From contig OZ005607.1 of assembly GCA_963930655.1 (NCBI GenBank), positions 11,734,874 through 11,798,873 of the forward strand: DNA of 64,000 bases, given 5' to 3'. The number at the start of each line of letters is the position of its first letter. The first letter of the stretch is position 1. The notes under the pieces were generated by a model, which saw only the letters and a list, made by a program, of their open reading frames with translations, had not been told where the DNA came from and ran no database searches. The DNA comes from Myrica gale (taxonomy: Eukaryota > Streptophyta > Magnoliopsida > Fagales > Myricaceae). The position numbers were made by a program, and so were the translations under genes. Positions 21,556 through 33,143 of the stretch are shown here, piece by piece.

Positions 21556-24300
21556 TGTGATACCCCGAGTTGTTTGATTTATCTACATATTATTTCCTCA
21601 TGATATTTATTATTAACGAATTCAGCAGTTGTATTATTTTTGCTTAAACCTTCAATTATTTCCAGCTTAATGCCAAATACAAGGTACGAGATTATAATTT
21701 TGAATATTTTTCCATCATCCTTCTTTGTTTTCTCATATACATTTCTTATTTGAGTTGTCTTGTTTATGTCATTTTTTAATACCCCTCTCTCCTACCTATG
21801 TGGCATAGTTTTTATATATATATAAAATAAAAACTATGATACATGTTTTAATTTATTTTAATTATTCTTTGTTTTCACCAAATACCTGGGCAGAGAGAAA
21901 GACAGGCTATCTGAGGAGATGTCCCGGGTGACAGAAAAAAAAGATTCTAGAATGGTTGAGTGCAGCATGCCCGACATTGGTGACACCCGAGCGCTGCTCG
22001 GGAATTTTGTGTCCCGAGCCCAGGAACTCCCATGAGTGATGAGCCCGAGATGACTGAGTTGATGACCTGGCCTAGGCAGACTGGGCAACCCTATTCTGGT
22101 CAAATCAACGCGCCCCGGGATATTCCAGGTCTGACTGTTGCGATGAACTGGTCTGGACCCCGAGAGATTGAGTACTAAAGACCGAGTATGCTGAGCCCTA
22201 TATCCTCGACCATTCTGCAGAGACTCACCATATTTACTTTCCACGTGTTTTATCCATATGAAGTGCATTTAAGGCCCTCTTATCCAACTGAAGCTGGATG
22301 TCTAAATGGGGGCTTGCTATTGGCTCACACTTTGACTTATTATTTTACCATAGAGACGTGTGAATATGGGAGACTTGGTGGCTTTTTATGATTGGTTCTT
22401 AAATGATTACAATGATTGCCTAGCCTATAATAGACCATTTAGTCTGGCTAGGGGGAATTCATTTGGGAATCACGTATAGATTACAAAGGCAGCAGATTCA
22501 TACTTAGCTAAGATTGATACCGACATTAGGAAAAAAATTCCATCTGACTAAGAGAGATAAAGGGAGAGTGACGTGAAAATCTTGTGACCAAAGGGAGATG
22601 AAACCGAAGAAAAAAACAACATAGGGGGAAGATGGTAGAGGTAGTTCGACCTGTACTGTTTCTTCCCCTGGAAATTTGTGGACTATGTAGGAAATAATCA
22701 TATTAGGCCCCACTAAAAATATCAGGGCAATCAGAGGTGGGGTGGTTATTTAACTAAGGTCCGGGATATTTCTTTCTCTACCCGGGTAGCCTGTTATAAA
22801 AAAGAACCGAGTAGAGCTGTATTTAAAAGACCCGGGTAATTCTTTTAAAAATGTCGGGTAGTTTTTTTAACAAAAGGCCAAGAAGTTATACTTTAAAAAT
22901 GACCGGGTAGGCTGATTAATTAAATGCCTGGGTAGAAGGATATTTTTAAAATTCCCAGATGCCTGTTTTTTTAAAAGGTCTGGGTAGTTCTTTTACATGC
23001 CTGAGGAAGTTTTTTTTTCTATAAGACCAGGAAAACTCTTTTGAAAATGACCGGGGAACGCATAAAAATGCTATACCCCCGGGAAGACTATTTTTGAATG
23101 TCGGGGGAGATTTTTATATGCCCGGGAAGTCTGTTTTAATGCCTGGGAAGATCTTTCTTTTATATGGCCAGGGAGTTTTATTTTTGAAATAGTCAAGTGC
23201 CCTCAAATCTTGTCCTTAGTGGGATTAGAAATAAAATAAATGAAAAAACTATATAAATTGTTGGACTTGCCTATTACAACATGTGATTTTTAGTAAAGAC
23301 TAAGCCCGACCAGTATGGATGAAGAAAAGTTACTGTGAACTTAGGTTGCCTAATTTTGATATATATATATATATATGACAGTATGACAGTTGGTATATGA
23401 GATCTATTCAAATCTTTGATTATGTTGCATTATCAATGGAATTTATTATTATTTGATTTTCAATGAGGCATATGATATATGTTACATCATCCTGTCATGG
23501 AGCATGTCATGGGTGTGGGGATTGTAATAAGAAATGACTGGAATGAAACCCATACCCCGAGGTGGGATAGTACAAGCCACCACTGAAAGGATTGTGGTTG
23601 GTATCCCTGACGATGTAACAATATTCGCTTGACAGGGTCCTGGTGCCGGAGCACAGGATAGTCCCATAGAAGGGGAGGGGACGCACAACCCTACTCTAGG
23701 GGATAGAACAGAGCAATGAAAGGACACCTCTATCGAACCGGAAATAAGGAATATTTGATGTTCACGTATGGTTAAGGTGTTGCATATCATGAATGATATG
23801 AATGGGCGTTGACATGAGGCATGCATACTTAATGCATACTATGAAGAAAGTGACAGTGCAAGAGAAGAAAGAAAGAGAAAGAACTGGGAAACATATGCAT
23901 CATCCCAGCATTGCATCGATCATACTATGGTTAATCAATGATTAATTCGTATGATTGGCATGCTATTATAATTGTTCAAAACATGTTCCCTTTCCCCCCT
24001 TTGCTGAGTCAATAGGACTCATCCCTTTATTTGTTCAATCTTTTTTATGTACCGTTGTGGACATCGGACCAGATCAGATGCTGACATATATGAGCGAGCA
24101 GATTTGTGGATGTTGATGCTTGTACCCTTTTCGTTGTTTCTTTTGATGATAATGTTTCAAAACTGTTTTTGATTCTATGAAGCGTAGTTGTATAGGCTAG
24201 GTAGACCATAGGATTTTTTTATCACCTAGACCTATTCTTTTGTAATGATCCTTTTGTATCGAACCGAGTTCATTTAAAGGAAGGTGTTTATTTTTATTTC
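21556..24300 (+). repeat. Family-B-like LTR, start clear, end unclear
   Basis: It starts TGTGATACCCCGAG at 21556. It holds CCGGG tracts (21920-22180, 22740-23180), a TA run (23360-23376), an ACGCACAACC box (23681-23690) and the TGAGTC-AATAG-GACTCA repeat (24005-24021). The segment 23510-23740 is closely matched at 63480-63740. No CA end was located; the boundary is where similarity to other family-B LTRs changes. Unlike two other copies, no IDLT-type frame follows the inverted repeat. Confidence 0.6.
23360..23376. repeat. (TA)n microsatellite
   Basis: ATATATATATATATATA run. A similar run lies at about 41056-41073. Confidence 0.9.
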
Positions 24301-24599
24301 TTACTACAAGATTTTCCTTTTATTATGCTTTAATCTTTTTCCGATAACAATAAGTTTAACTTAATTTGTTATGAAATTTTCCTAAAATAAGTAAATATGA
24401 TTACGATACGATAGTTTAAACATTTTTGTTATTTCCGTTTTAGTCATTAAATAACTAAGGTTTTCCTTAGGAAAGTGCAATATACCAATTTTAATATTTC
24501 ATTTCTTTTGTTCAAGTTTCTAAACCGATTTACGGCCTTTCTTTTATCAGTAATCTTTTTAATTAAATCATTTTATATGGATACTTGATTTAACATGCA

Positions 24600-26620
24600 A
24601 ATAGCTATTTTATAGTTTTTAAGTGAAATAGGCTTGCTGTCCCAAACTACCCTAAGATTTATTTTGAATTTTTGTATGAAACTTTCCAGATATGTTGTAT
24701 TAGTGTTTAGGATGCTCTTGTAAAAATGTCAGTTCAATCAGAGGTCAGGAAAGGTCGAAAATGTCCCTGGAGGTCTCTAAGCGCAGATTTGACATTTCAC
24801 ATAAAATGTTAGGGTTAAAATATCCAATAAAGGAAAATAATTATATGGCTATGTAGAACATGAAAAATAGATGGGGAAACCCAAATTTGAGTCCAAACTG
24901 AGTAGAATTAGGAACTCAAATCACAAAGCCCGTTTAGCGGCCTAAAGGGACTTTAGGCCTGTTAACCCAAGCCCAAAACCTTATAAAAACTTTAGGGATA
25001 GACCCAGTAGGGACTAAGAAGCTCCAATAGGACTTTAATTTGAGATCTAGGGCAGAATTAATAATTAGTTATAAAATGCATGTTTAATTATTCAAATTAG
25101 TTGCATACAAGAATAAAGATTTTTAATTCTTTAATTAAGGAAAAATGGGCTCAATAATTAGAAAAGCATCTGAGACAAACATTAGTTGTGTATTTCTTAA
25201 ATTCAATTGCGACTCTAATGTTGGATAATTGTATCTCTGTCATACATGTCTTAAAGTTTTAAGTACTTTATTAGTTTATGTTTTCCATTCATATCATGAA
25301 ATATTTTTGGATGTGTTCATTGTACATGAATTGTAGTCATGCATTGGTTGCATTCACTTCATAAGAGGAAAAACAAATGTGAGGAACCCCCAAGCCTGCG
25401 AGGTGATTCCCGAAAGAAGAGTGACGGTATCGGGCACATGAGGAGAGTGCAATCCCCCACTAAAGGGAGTGGGTGGGCTCCTTCTAGACACTACGACGTT
25501 GTTTTTAAGGGTCCTGGCGTAGGTGACACATGACAGTCCCACAAGGAGAGGAGTGACGCAAAACCAGACTCTGGGGGTGAACAGAGCAAACACCGAGAAT
25601 ACCTCTAGAAATCATTTTATGAGCAAATGCATTTCAATTGCATTGGCATACTTTCCTTCTGTTATTTCCATGTCTAGTATGTTTGAGATTATTATTGTAC
25701 TGATACTTTACATTTTAAGGCATGTACTATGATGTATGAGCATGTCCCCCTCCCCAAACTTATTGAGTCAGTAGGACTCACCTATTTTATGTTTCTGCAT
25801 CATTGTTTGTGACGCCGAGGGATTGAAGATGAAGCTTTCCGAGAACGAGTTGACTCTGGACCTCAACCCCTACATCTTAGTCCTAAACGTCCGAACTTGG
25901 GTTACAGACGCTTATGAGTTACTGGTGGAGCATGAGCCCCACTGGTTCCTCAAGGAACCACCTTTGCCCCCACTCCCCCGTTTAGAAGATTTCTGTTTGA
26001 TTGATATGCCACCGGAGTTCCTTAGACTCGACTCCACTCCTCCGGCCCCTCCGGCAGAGAGTGGTTGCGTTCCACCCGAGGCTGGTATCATAGACCTCAC
26101 ATCTGATTCTGATGAGGAAGTCTAGTGGACCCTAGTATAGGTGTCGTTCCTTTGTTTTTCCTTCCAATGTATTTCTTCTAGTTTAACACACGGTTGTAGT
26201 GGCCTGTCGAGTTTTAGAAAGTTTTCACTTTTGTACTTAGCTCTTTTGTAGTCCCCTGGTGGACGTGTTTTGGAAAAACTGTGCTTTGTAATGAAATCTG
26301 GTATTTATTCTGGCGAGTATTTCTTTCTTTCCCTATTTCTTATTCTTTCCTTATATTGTTAAGCTTTTGTTTATACTAACGGTTTTTTTCTATAAAATGT
26401 TTCAAAAACCGCTTAATACAAGTTTATTCACCGTTCTTTCCTAACCTACGATTTCTTCTTGATACGTTTTACTAGCTTTAATCACAACCCTATTTTCAAA
26501 TAAGACTTTCGCTAAGCTTTTCAATGTAAATCAGACAAGGTTGTTTGGGATGATTCATGTCGTAATCCCCGTCTGTGTGCATACGATCTCTATAAGTAAG
26601 CCTAGGGGTAAGTGAGCCTA
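24600..26620 (+). repeat. Family-B LTR, 3' two-thirds
   Basis: This is the plus-strand counterpart of the 5779-7560 part of the minus LTR: shared GGAAAGGTCGAAAATG at 24748, GAGGAGAGTGCAA at 25440, the TGAGTC-AGTAG-GACTCA repeat (25764-25780), the LTR reading frame (25829-26125), and GTAATCCCCGTCTGTGTGCA near 26562. The 5' third is missing and the exact end is unclear. Confidence 0.65.
25829..26125 (+). CDS. LTR-embedded 98-residue protein with SUMO-interaction-like C-terminus
   Basis: An uninterrupted ATG-to-TAG frame of 98 codons lies inside a family-B LTR, 48 nt after the TGAGTC/GACTCA inverted repeat. The N-terminal half has VLNVRTWVTDAYELLVEHEP, the middle is proline-rich (KEPPLPPLPRLED, TPPAPPA), and the last residues are GIIDLTSDSDEEV. 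A hydrophobic I-I-D-L core followed by Ser/Asp/Glu is the pattern of a SUMO-interacting motif; that function is inference from the motif alone. A decayed minus copy (6288-6579) and a strongly diverged copy (52383-52577) keep the VLKV-x-x-W segment and the IDLT...D/E end with stop. No signal peptide or membrane segment is seen. I do not recognise a family. Start chosen at the first ATG, which is shared with the 6579 copy. Confidence 0.6.
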   Translation: MKLSENELTLDLNPYILVLNVRTWVTDAYELLVEHEPHWFLKEPPLPPLPRLEDFCLIDMPPEFLRLDSTPPAPPAESGCVPPEAGIIDLTSDSDEEV

Positions 26621-26786
26621 GAAAGTCTTAGGCTTGAATCTTTTCCTCCTTATAGCAATATTAATGATGTTGTTTCTCAGGGAAGGTTGTGGCTGAGAAT
26701 GTAGGAGGCGGTTGCCCGGATTGGGATCAGGGTCAACCGAACCCTGGGTTCAATGCAGAAGAGGTCCTCTGCACTTTTGCGGGTTG

Positions 26787-27522
26787 ATGGCTCAACAAAT
26801 GAATCAGAATTCTAATCGTAATGAGGAACGGGTTCAAGGGTGTTCCTTCCACCAGTTTAACCGTCAACATCCAGCCGGTTTTAACAGCAAGACTAACGCA
26901 ATATTTGCTGTGAATTGGACTCTCCATATCGGGGAACTGTTCAGAGTCTTGGGGTGCACCGATGAACAAAAGGTGATGTATGCTGCTTACAAGTTTTCAG
27001 GAGGGGCGAAGAGATGGTGGATCTCGAGGAGTGCGTTGCTTGAACAAGAGCTTCTGGGAGCGCCAATAACCTGGGAGAGCAAGGCGAGGGAATTCGCGAA
27101 TCTAGTTCAAGGATCGATGTCAATGGAGGAGTACGCTTCTCGATTCTTGGAGTTGTCAAGTTTCACCCCTGATTTGATTCCCGACGAGGCAAAAAAGGCA
27201 AGGAAGTTTGAGCAAAGACTGTACCGAGGATCTTTGATCAGGTGTACAGCCATGACTTCGACAGTTGGGCGGAGTTAGTGGAGCGAAGTATTCAGAGGAA
27301 TGCTGCCTTCTATGATTGATAGAAGAAGCGTGCTGAGCATCAAGGGAGCAACTCTCGGGAGCATCCCTAGCTGAAGAGGGCCAATGCTGGAGGCCAATGT
27401 GGAATAACCAAGGGTTGCCCTGTCAGGTCTGTAAAAGACATCACCCCCGGGAAGGAATGTCATGCAACAAAGTGGACCTGTTTCCATTGTGGACGCCCAA
27501 GACATTAAATTAGAGAATGGTT
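26787..27522 (+). pseudogene. Ty3/gypsy gag, decayed
   Basis: The frame from ATG 26787 (MAQQMNQN) runs to 27278 and holds the retrotransposon gag domain: SFHQFNRQHPAGFNSK, VLGCTDEQKVMYAAYKFSG, AKRWW, then MEEYASRFLELSSF. A frameshift near 27240 moves the continuation (YSHDFDSWAELVERSIQRN) to another frame. At 27470-27515 a CCHC zinc knuckle remnant reads CFHCGRPRH-stop, with the last Cys replaced. The hAT element at 27523 then splits the gene. Gag forms the virus-like particle. A second gag at 34209 is a relative. Confidence 0.8.
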
Positions 27523-29547
27523 TAGGGCTGCTCAAAGCCACCAGAATTTTCCAGTGGCATAGGCACCGGGTTGCCGGTATCCGGCTTCACCGGTGCCGGT
27601 TGATGGTTTTGCAAAGAACCCCGGGGATATTCCTGGTTCCCGGTTACCCGGCACCGGGTTCCCGGGACAACCGGGTTTGTTCTAAAAAAATGTGTTTTAA
27701 CTAGTTTATGTTTTTAACCCCCTCGACCAGCCCACCCTAGCCCCCTGTTGGGCTCCCAGACGGGCTAGACCTCACAATGTCTCCTCTAATGACACTGCCA
27801 TTGACCATTTAGAGAGGCGACAATTGCAAAAAGAAACTCTAGATGTAGGGAGGATTGTTTGTGGCCATGAATTCCTACACTTGAGATGTTGTGCACATAT
27901 TTTTAATTTGATTGTGTCTGAGGGGTTGAAAGAGGTTGATAAGTCAATTGGTAAGGTTCGAAATATGATCAAGTATGTTAAGTCATCACCCCAAAGGTTA
28001 GACAAGTTTAAAGAATGTGTGCAACTTAAAGAGATTACATTTACTCAATTTTTGACTCTTGATGTTACCACTCGTTGGAACTCAACTTATTTGATGTTGG
28101 ATGTGGCTTTGAAGTATCGAGAGGCATTTGAGTTACTATTGGATGAGGATGGACACTTTATGTTGTATTTGGGCGAAGAGGGACATGGGAGGAGAGGATT
28201 AGGCCCCCCCACACTCGAGGATTGGGAGCACATCCGCACTTTGTAAACTTCTTGAAGTTATTTTACGAAGTAACAATAAGAATGTTGGGATCAAATGTGT
28301 CTACAGCTAATGTCTACTTGGAGGAGTTGGCTAAGATACAAAGCCATTTGGAGAGATATTCTTCTAGTAATGATACTTTGCTTAAAGAGATGGCATCCCG
28401 CATGAAAACAAAGTATGACAAGTATTGGGGTGATTTGATGATAGTGAATATACTTTTATTTGTTGCAGTGTTGCTTGATCCAAGAAACAAGATGGTTATA
28501 CTGAATTATTGGTTTAAGAAAGTACTGGGAGAAGCAGAAGGCGAAGTTATGGCATTGAATGTGAAAACTATTTTAGAACGGTTGTTTACGAAATATAAGT
28601 ACAACAATGGTGACCATGGCATTGGCAGTGTCGGGGAGGTGTGTGACAATGATAGTGTGACTTTGGGGGATAACGAGGATTGAGATGAGTTTGATCTTGT
28701 AAGGGCTGCTAGCCAGATTTCAGACTCCAAATCTGAGATGGAGAGATATTTATCAGAGTCAGTTGAATCAAAGACTCCTTCATTTAAAATTTTACTTTGG
28801 TGGAACCTTAACTCTCATAAGTATCATATCCTTTCCCGCATAGCTCGGGACGTATTGGCAATGCCCATTACCACTGTACCTTCTGAGTCAGTATTTAGCA
28901 CTGGAGGTCGGGTATTGGATCCCTTTCGGAGTTCATTGGCCCCAAAAACTGCAGAAGGTCTCATTTGTGCTCAAAATTGGATGAGATACGACCATATTGT
29001 GGAGGAGGAGGACATGACTTCTGATATGACAGAAGATCCACAAACTTATACAGTTGACTCAGGTAGTTTGAATAATATTTTTGTTTTTATAAATTTTAAC
29101 TTGGTGTCTTTAAATATATTGTGTAGAGTTACCCATCATGGCGACGGAGATCGCGGAGTAGGGGTTTTGAAGGAGTTATCAATCTTTATGATATTCTTAC
29201 AGTTACGTATCTATTACTTTGGACTTTAAATTCTCATCTTATCTTTTAAGATGATCTTTAATTTTATTGATTTTGGAATTTGGATTTCATTAGTTTAGAT
29301 TTTATTCAAATGTGATTAATGGACCAAAAGAAAAAATAACAAAATACATTAGGCTAAGTACGTAAAATGCAAAAAAATGGCCTATAATTAATGTAGGATA
29401 ACCGGAAACCGCCATCGCTAAGGGCCGATTTTTGCCCTTGATGGTGTAGGTGTGGTGGTACTTATTTCAAACCGGCCTACCTGGTGTAGGTGTCGGTTTT
29501 GGCCAAAACGGGCACCTACACTGGAGTTGTGCAACCCTAGAATGGTC
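27515..29547 (+). mobile_element. hAT transposon with 8-bp target duplication, inside a gag gene
   Basis: The element is 27523-29539 (2017 bp). It starts TAGGGCTGCTCAA and ends TTGTGCAACCCTA, imperfect inverted repeats. It is flanked by GAATGGTT (27515-27522) and GAATGGTC (29540-29547), 7 of 8 matching. Subterminal CCGG-rich sequence (27545-27680) resembles that of the element at 4121. It carries a truncated transposase, so it cannot move by itself. Confidence 0.9.
27776..29065 (+). pseudogene. hAT transposase, N-terminus missing, broken
   Basis: Three successive frames together cover the catalytic-to-C-terminal part of a plant hAT transposase (RICESLEEPER-like). 27776-28246 has SSNDTAIDHL, LRCCAHIFNLI and TRWNSTYLML. 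28222-28683 has the helical insertion region (VLLDPRNKM). 28684-29065 has the hATC dimerisation domain: WWNLNSHKYHILSRIARDVL, TTVPSESVFSTGGRVLDPF and LICAQNW. A frameshift lies near 28230 and a TGA at 28681. The BED zinc finger and first catalytic Asp region are absent; 27681-27775 has no matching sequence. Not functional. Confidence 0.85.
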
Positions 29548-29760
29548 CCCCTCGGACCCAGCCCCAACCATCGGTTGGTAACAATAAGGGAACGGCTAAT
29601 CGTGGGAGGCCACAGTAGAGGAACACTGCCCCTGCAAGGGCTTTTGCCTTGACTGCTGAGGAAAGGGAGGCAGCTGGTGCCGTGGTGTCAGGTACCTTTC
29701 TCTTGCCTCATAGATCTGTGACTGTTTTGTTTGATTCGAGTGTCACGCATTCCTTTGTAG
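29548..29760 (+). pseudogene. Ty3/gypsy protease fragment
   Basis: After the hAT insertion the retroelement resumes: LTAEEREAAGAVVSGTFLL, then [15 protein letters not shown]. The aspartic protease active site D-S/T-G is DSS here, so the catalytic Gly is lost. The sequence stops at about 29760, where an inverted reverse-transcriptase block begins. Confidence 0.7.
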
Positions 29761-30214
29761 AGAATTTGGCATACAACTTCTTATCCCTAAGAATCTGTAG
29801 AACAGTCCTTAAATGCTTCTCATGTTCTTCCTTATTTCGTGAATAAATCAAGATGTCATCTATAACGACAACTACAAACTTATCCAAGAACTCCTTAAAT
29901 ACCCTGTTCATCAAATCCATAAATGTGGTCGGGGCATTGGTTAACCCGAATGGCATCATCAAAAATTCATAATGACCATAGCGTGTCCAAAAGGTCGTCC
30001 TAGGTATATCTTCTTCCTTCACCTTCAACTGATGATAACTCGACCTCAAATCAATCGTCAAGAATACCTGTGCCCCTTGCAACTGATCGAACATATCATC
30101 TATACGGGGCAACGAGTATCTATTCTTTATGGTCACCCTTTTCAACTCCCTATAATCAATACACATCTGAAGTCTTCCCTACTTTTTCTTGACATATATT
30201 ATTGGTGCTCCCTA
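29761..30214 (-). pseudogene. Ty3/gypsy reverse transcriptase fragment, inverted
   Basis: The minus strand reads GAPIIYVKKK-stop, [39 protein letters not shown] and [12 protein letters not shown], then [10 protein letters not shown]. These are the palm and fingers motifs of Ty3/gypsy RT, with the catalytic DD kept (IDD). Protease before it and pol tail after it are on the plus strand, so this block of about 454 bp has been flipped in place. TAGAG occurs at both junctions (29753 and 30213 regions). Confidence 0.8.
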
Positions 30215-30535
30215 GAGGAGGACCCAATAGAGGAGGATCCAGAGAAGAATCTGGAAGTGGACCCAGAGGAGGACCCAATAGAGGCTCCGATAGAAGAACC
30301 TATGGAAGAGGGCGCTTTACCTAACATAGGCAGGGACCAACAAGAAGAACCTAGGCAAAAAAGTCCAGTACATGAATGTACTCGTAGGCGATGTTCTAAG
30401 AGAAGACATCGTAGAACAATTAGGGCTCAGGATGCCACTTCTGAAACTCATCTTCCTTCACAAGAAGTAGACTCTAGACCAAGATACCGTGAACAACCAG
30501 AGAATGTAGTCCATGACCCTAGTCTAGAGGATTAG
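30215..30535 (+). pseudogene. Acidic/basic 3' frame of a retroelement
   Basis: The open plus-strand frame has an acidic repeat block (EEDPIEEDPEK, DPEEDPIEAPIEEPMEEG) and then a basic block (RRRCSKRRHRRTIRAQ), and ends LED-TAG. It lies directly before a polypurine tract and LTR, so it may be the end of a polyprotein or a separate 3' frame. No domain recognised. Upstream sequence in the same frame is the antisense of the inverted RT and should not be counted. Confidence 0.5.
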
Positions 30536-30710
30536 ACTCATGGGACCATGTCTCACTCATGGACTGGGAGTAACTCCACAGACCACATTTACCGGGGAGA
30601 GATTAGTAGTGGGGCAAACACGAATGTTCGCCCCCATCCATATGGTCCTCCTCACTCACACTCAGGACAAAACTACTAGTGGAAAAGAAATTCCGGGGAC
30701 GGAATTTTAT

Positions 30711-30724
30711 TAAGGAGGGGAGGA
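30711..30724 (+). promoter_or_regulatory. Polypurine tract
   Basis: TAAGGAGGGGAGGA lies immediately before the LTR start at 30725, as expected for the plus-strand primer of an LTR retrotransposon. Confidence 0.8.
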
Positions 30725-31597
30725 TGTGAGACCCCATATCGCATTTTTGCTTTTTATGCTATGTATTGTTCTTGAATTTAATTTTGGGGGCTGTTATTTG
30801 GCCTATTGTAAGAAATTTTATGATGTTGCAATGACTTATGAAATTTTAGTATTCAAGGATATTTAAAGTACATTTTAATATACTTTATGGTTGCTGAAAT
30901 TTGGCTAAGTATTTTCACTTGTATGATAAGCTATGGTTGTGAAGTCCTATGTTAGTGCATGTTGAATTATCTTCGGTTTTATTTTGCAAATGATATGTTC
31001 TTAAGTATGCTGATTAGAGTAACACTAAGTAGGTTGATTAGGGTATCACGTGATGGGCATGGAAGGCAAAAGAGAATGGAGATTTTGGTGCTTCACGTGA
31101 AGTACACATTTAAAAAAAAAAAAAAGAGGCAAGCAATCAAAGGCTGCCGCCCAAGCAGCCAATGGGCATAGGCGGAGGAAACAAAGTTGTTTCCTTTTGC
31201 AGTGAATGAGGCTAGGTTCAAGTTGCCCTTGCATTTCATTTTTCACCTCACATCACACATTTATCTCAGTACTCACATTTCACTCATTTGGCCGAAACTC
31301 TCCTTCATCTCCATATCACTTCTTTTCCCTCTCGCCACCTTCAGCAGCTGCACTCACCTCACTTTCAGCTTTACCTCAGCACCCATTTTACTCACACTCA
31401 GCTCACCTTGGTTGCACAAGAGAAGGGAGAAAGAGAGAATCCGAGTGAGAGATAGAGATCTTGGCCGAGTAGGTGAAGGAGGAGAAAAGCAAGGTTGGGG
31501 GGAACAAGCCTAGGTAAGGGAGATTCGGTTCTTGTCTTTTCTTCCTCTTTGGATTCTTCTTCTTATTCAAACTCTCACTATGAATGTCTTCATATAG

Positions 31598-31636
31598 GTA
31601 TTCACAAACCACCTCTATTGTCCAGCTGAAACTAAG
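31598..31636 (+). other. Candidate exon 2 of the family-A LTR transcript
   Basis: 39 nt bounded by CATATAG and AAG|GTAAG. It reads VFTNHLYCPAETK and joins in phase to 33110-33143. An upstream start codon was not found, and the preceding leader ends in TAG in that phase. Confidence 0.35.
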
Positions 31637-33109
31637 GTAAGATTCAGTTTTTCTTTGGAGCTCTTGACCGAATGTCCTCTTGCATGTGATGTTCAATCCT
31701 TCTTTTGGCTGAATCTGTTATTGATGTCCTTCCATTGAAGTATTTTCTTCAATGATGGAGTTGTAGTGTTGTGAAGTTGCTGTTGATGGAGGAAGGGATT
31801 AATGCCACGGTTTTGGGCTGACGTTAAAGGGAGTGATGATCTTGGTTCTAATGTGGGATAGATTGCATGCATGTGGATAGGTTGTTGTTGGCCGAATCTT
31901 GCGACCCTATTGAATGATTTATTTCTTCTGATTTGAGGTAGAATATTGATGTTCAATGCAATGTTTGGTTAAAGCTATGGATAGATAATGTTGCATGTAG
32001 GATTGGTGGTCATTGTGGCCGAATATGTTGCTGCATTTCCTTGACTTTAAATTTTGAAGATGGTTTGTGTTTGCTGATGAAAAATGCGAGATTTTAGATG
32101 ATGTAGGGCTTCGGTCAGTGGCTTTACTCAGGGAGCAAATGTATTTAGAAATGAACTAACATGCATGTAAGTGAAGGGTATGAAATTGGTAGAACTTAGC
32201 AATGCATGTTGGCCGATTGTCTTGATAGTAATTTGCTGATTTGAGGTATGACATGTCTCTTGATGTTGCTTGCTGATTATGTGCATTATAAGTTGGTTTT
32301 ATAGGATAGAACAACAACCTATCAATCAGCACGTTGGTGGTATTTTGGAGAAAATGAAGAATACACACTCGGGTTAATTGGTTGCTTGCATATGGTGTTG
32401 TCTTTAAGAGCTTGTAGAGATTCTTATATGAAACTTGGAGAATTGTGATGTTGAAACATGTCTACGATGATTAAGGTCTAAGTCAGCAAACTAAAGATTG
32501 AAATTAAGTGCAAAGGGCCACAGGTTGGCCATAGAAGAAGGAAATTATACATGCAAGTAATGTTGGAGAATTCTTGTCAATGACATTCTATGTGAACTTG
32601 AAAGCCTAGAGATTTAAGAGCATGAAAATTAGGTCTATCCTATAGGTCTCGACAGTGGCCATATAATACGTCTATTGAGGTTAAATTGGTAGAACTTGAT
32701 AGCCATTAGTCCATGCACAGTGTGATGAAAAAAACGTGTAACAAGGGAATGGGAATTAGACGTAGATGAGTTGTTGTTTTGGTTTGGAAGTCTTAGTATG
32801 CATGTTGTTGCTGAATTTCATGAATAGGCTTTGAAATCATTGATGTCGATGGGAAGTATCAGTGTACTTAGTTGATTATAAGTGGGATAAATAGTAGTCC
32901 CATCGGCAACCTTGTTGGAGTTGTTTGATGTATATGTTTAATTGTTTTTCTTCAAATTGTTTTATGAAAGCAAGTTTAAAGAAATCTTTTAGAGATGAAA
33001 TAATATTTTCAAGATATGAATTTTGGAAAACCGAAAACATTTACAAGTATTTGCATGTCTGTTTGATTAGTTCCCTAAGCGTCTAAATGACTATTTAACT
33101 CGTTTGTAG

Positions 33110-33143
33110 GCGAAGCCTCACATCAAGACTCAAGAAGACCAAG
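33110..33143 (+). other. Candidate exon 3 of the family-A LTR transcript
   Basis: 34 nt bounded by TTTGTAG and CAAG|GTAAGT, reading AKPHIKTQEDQ plus one base that joins to the terminal exon as Asp. Same length and phase as 15753-15786. Confidence 0.45.

Noticed and set aside
24600..26787. Family-B LTR as the 5' LTR of the gag at 26787
   Set aside because: No LTR end or primer-binding site was found between them, and the 3' side of that element leads to a family-A LTR, so the link is unproven.
29972..30535. A single 187-codon plus-strand gene
   Set aside because: Its first half is antisense to the inverted reverse transcriptase; only the part after about 30215 can be original.
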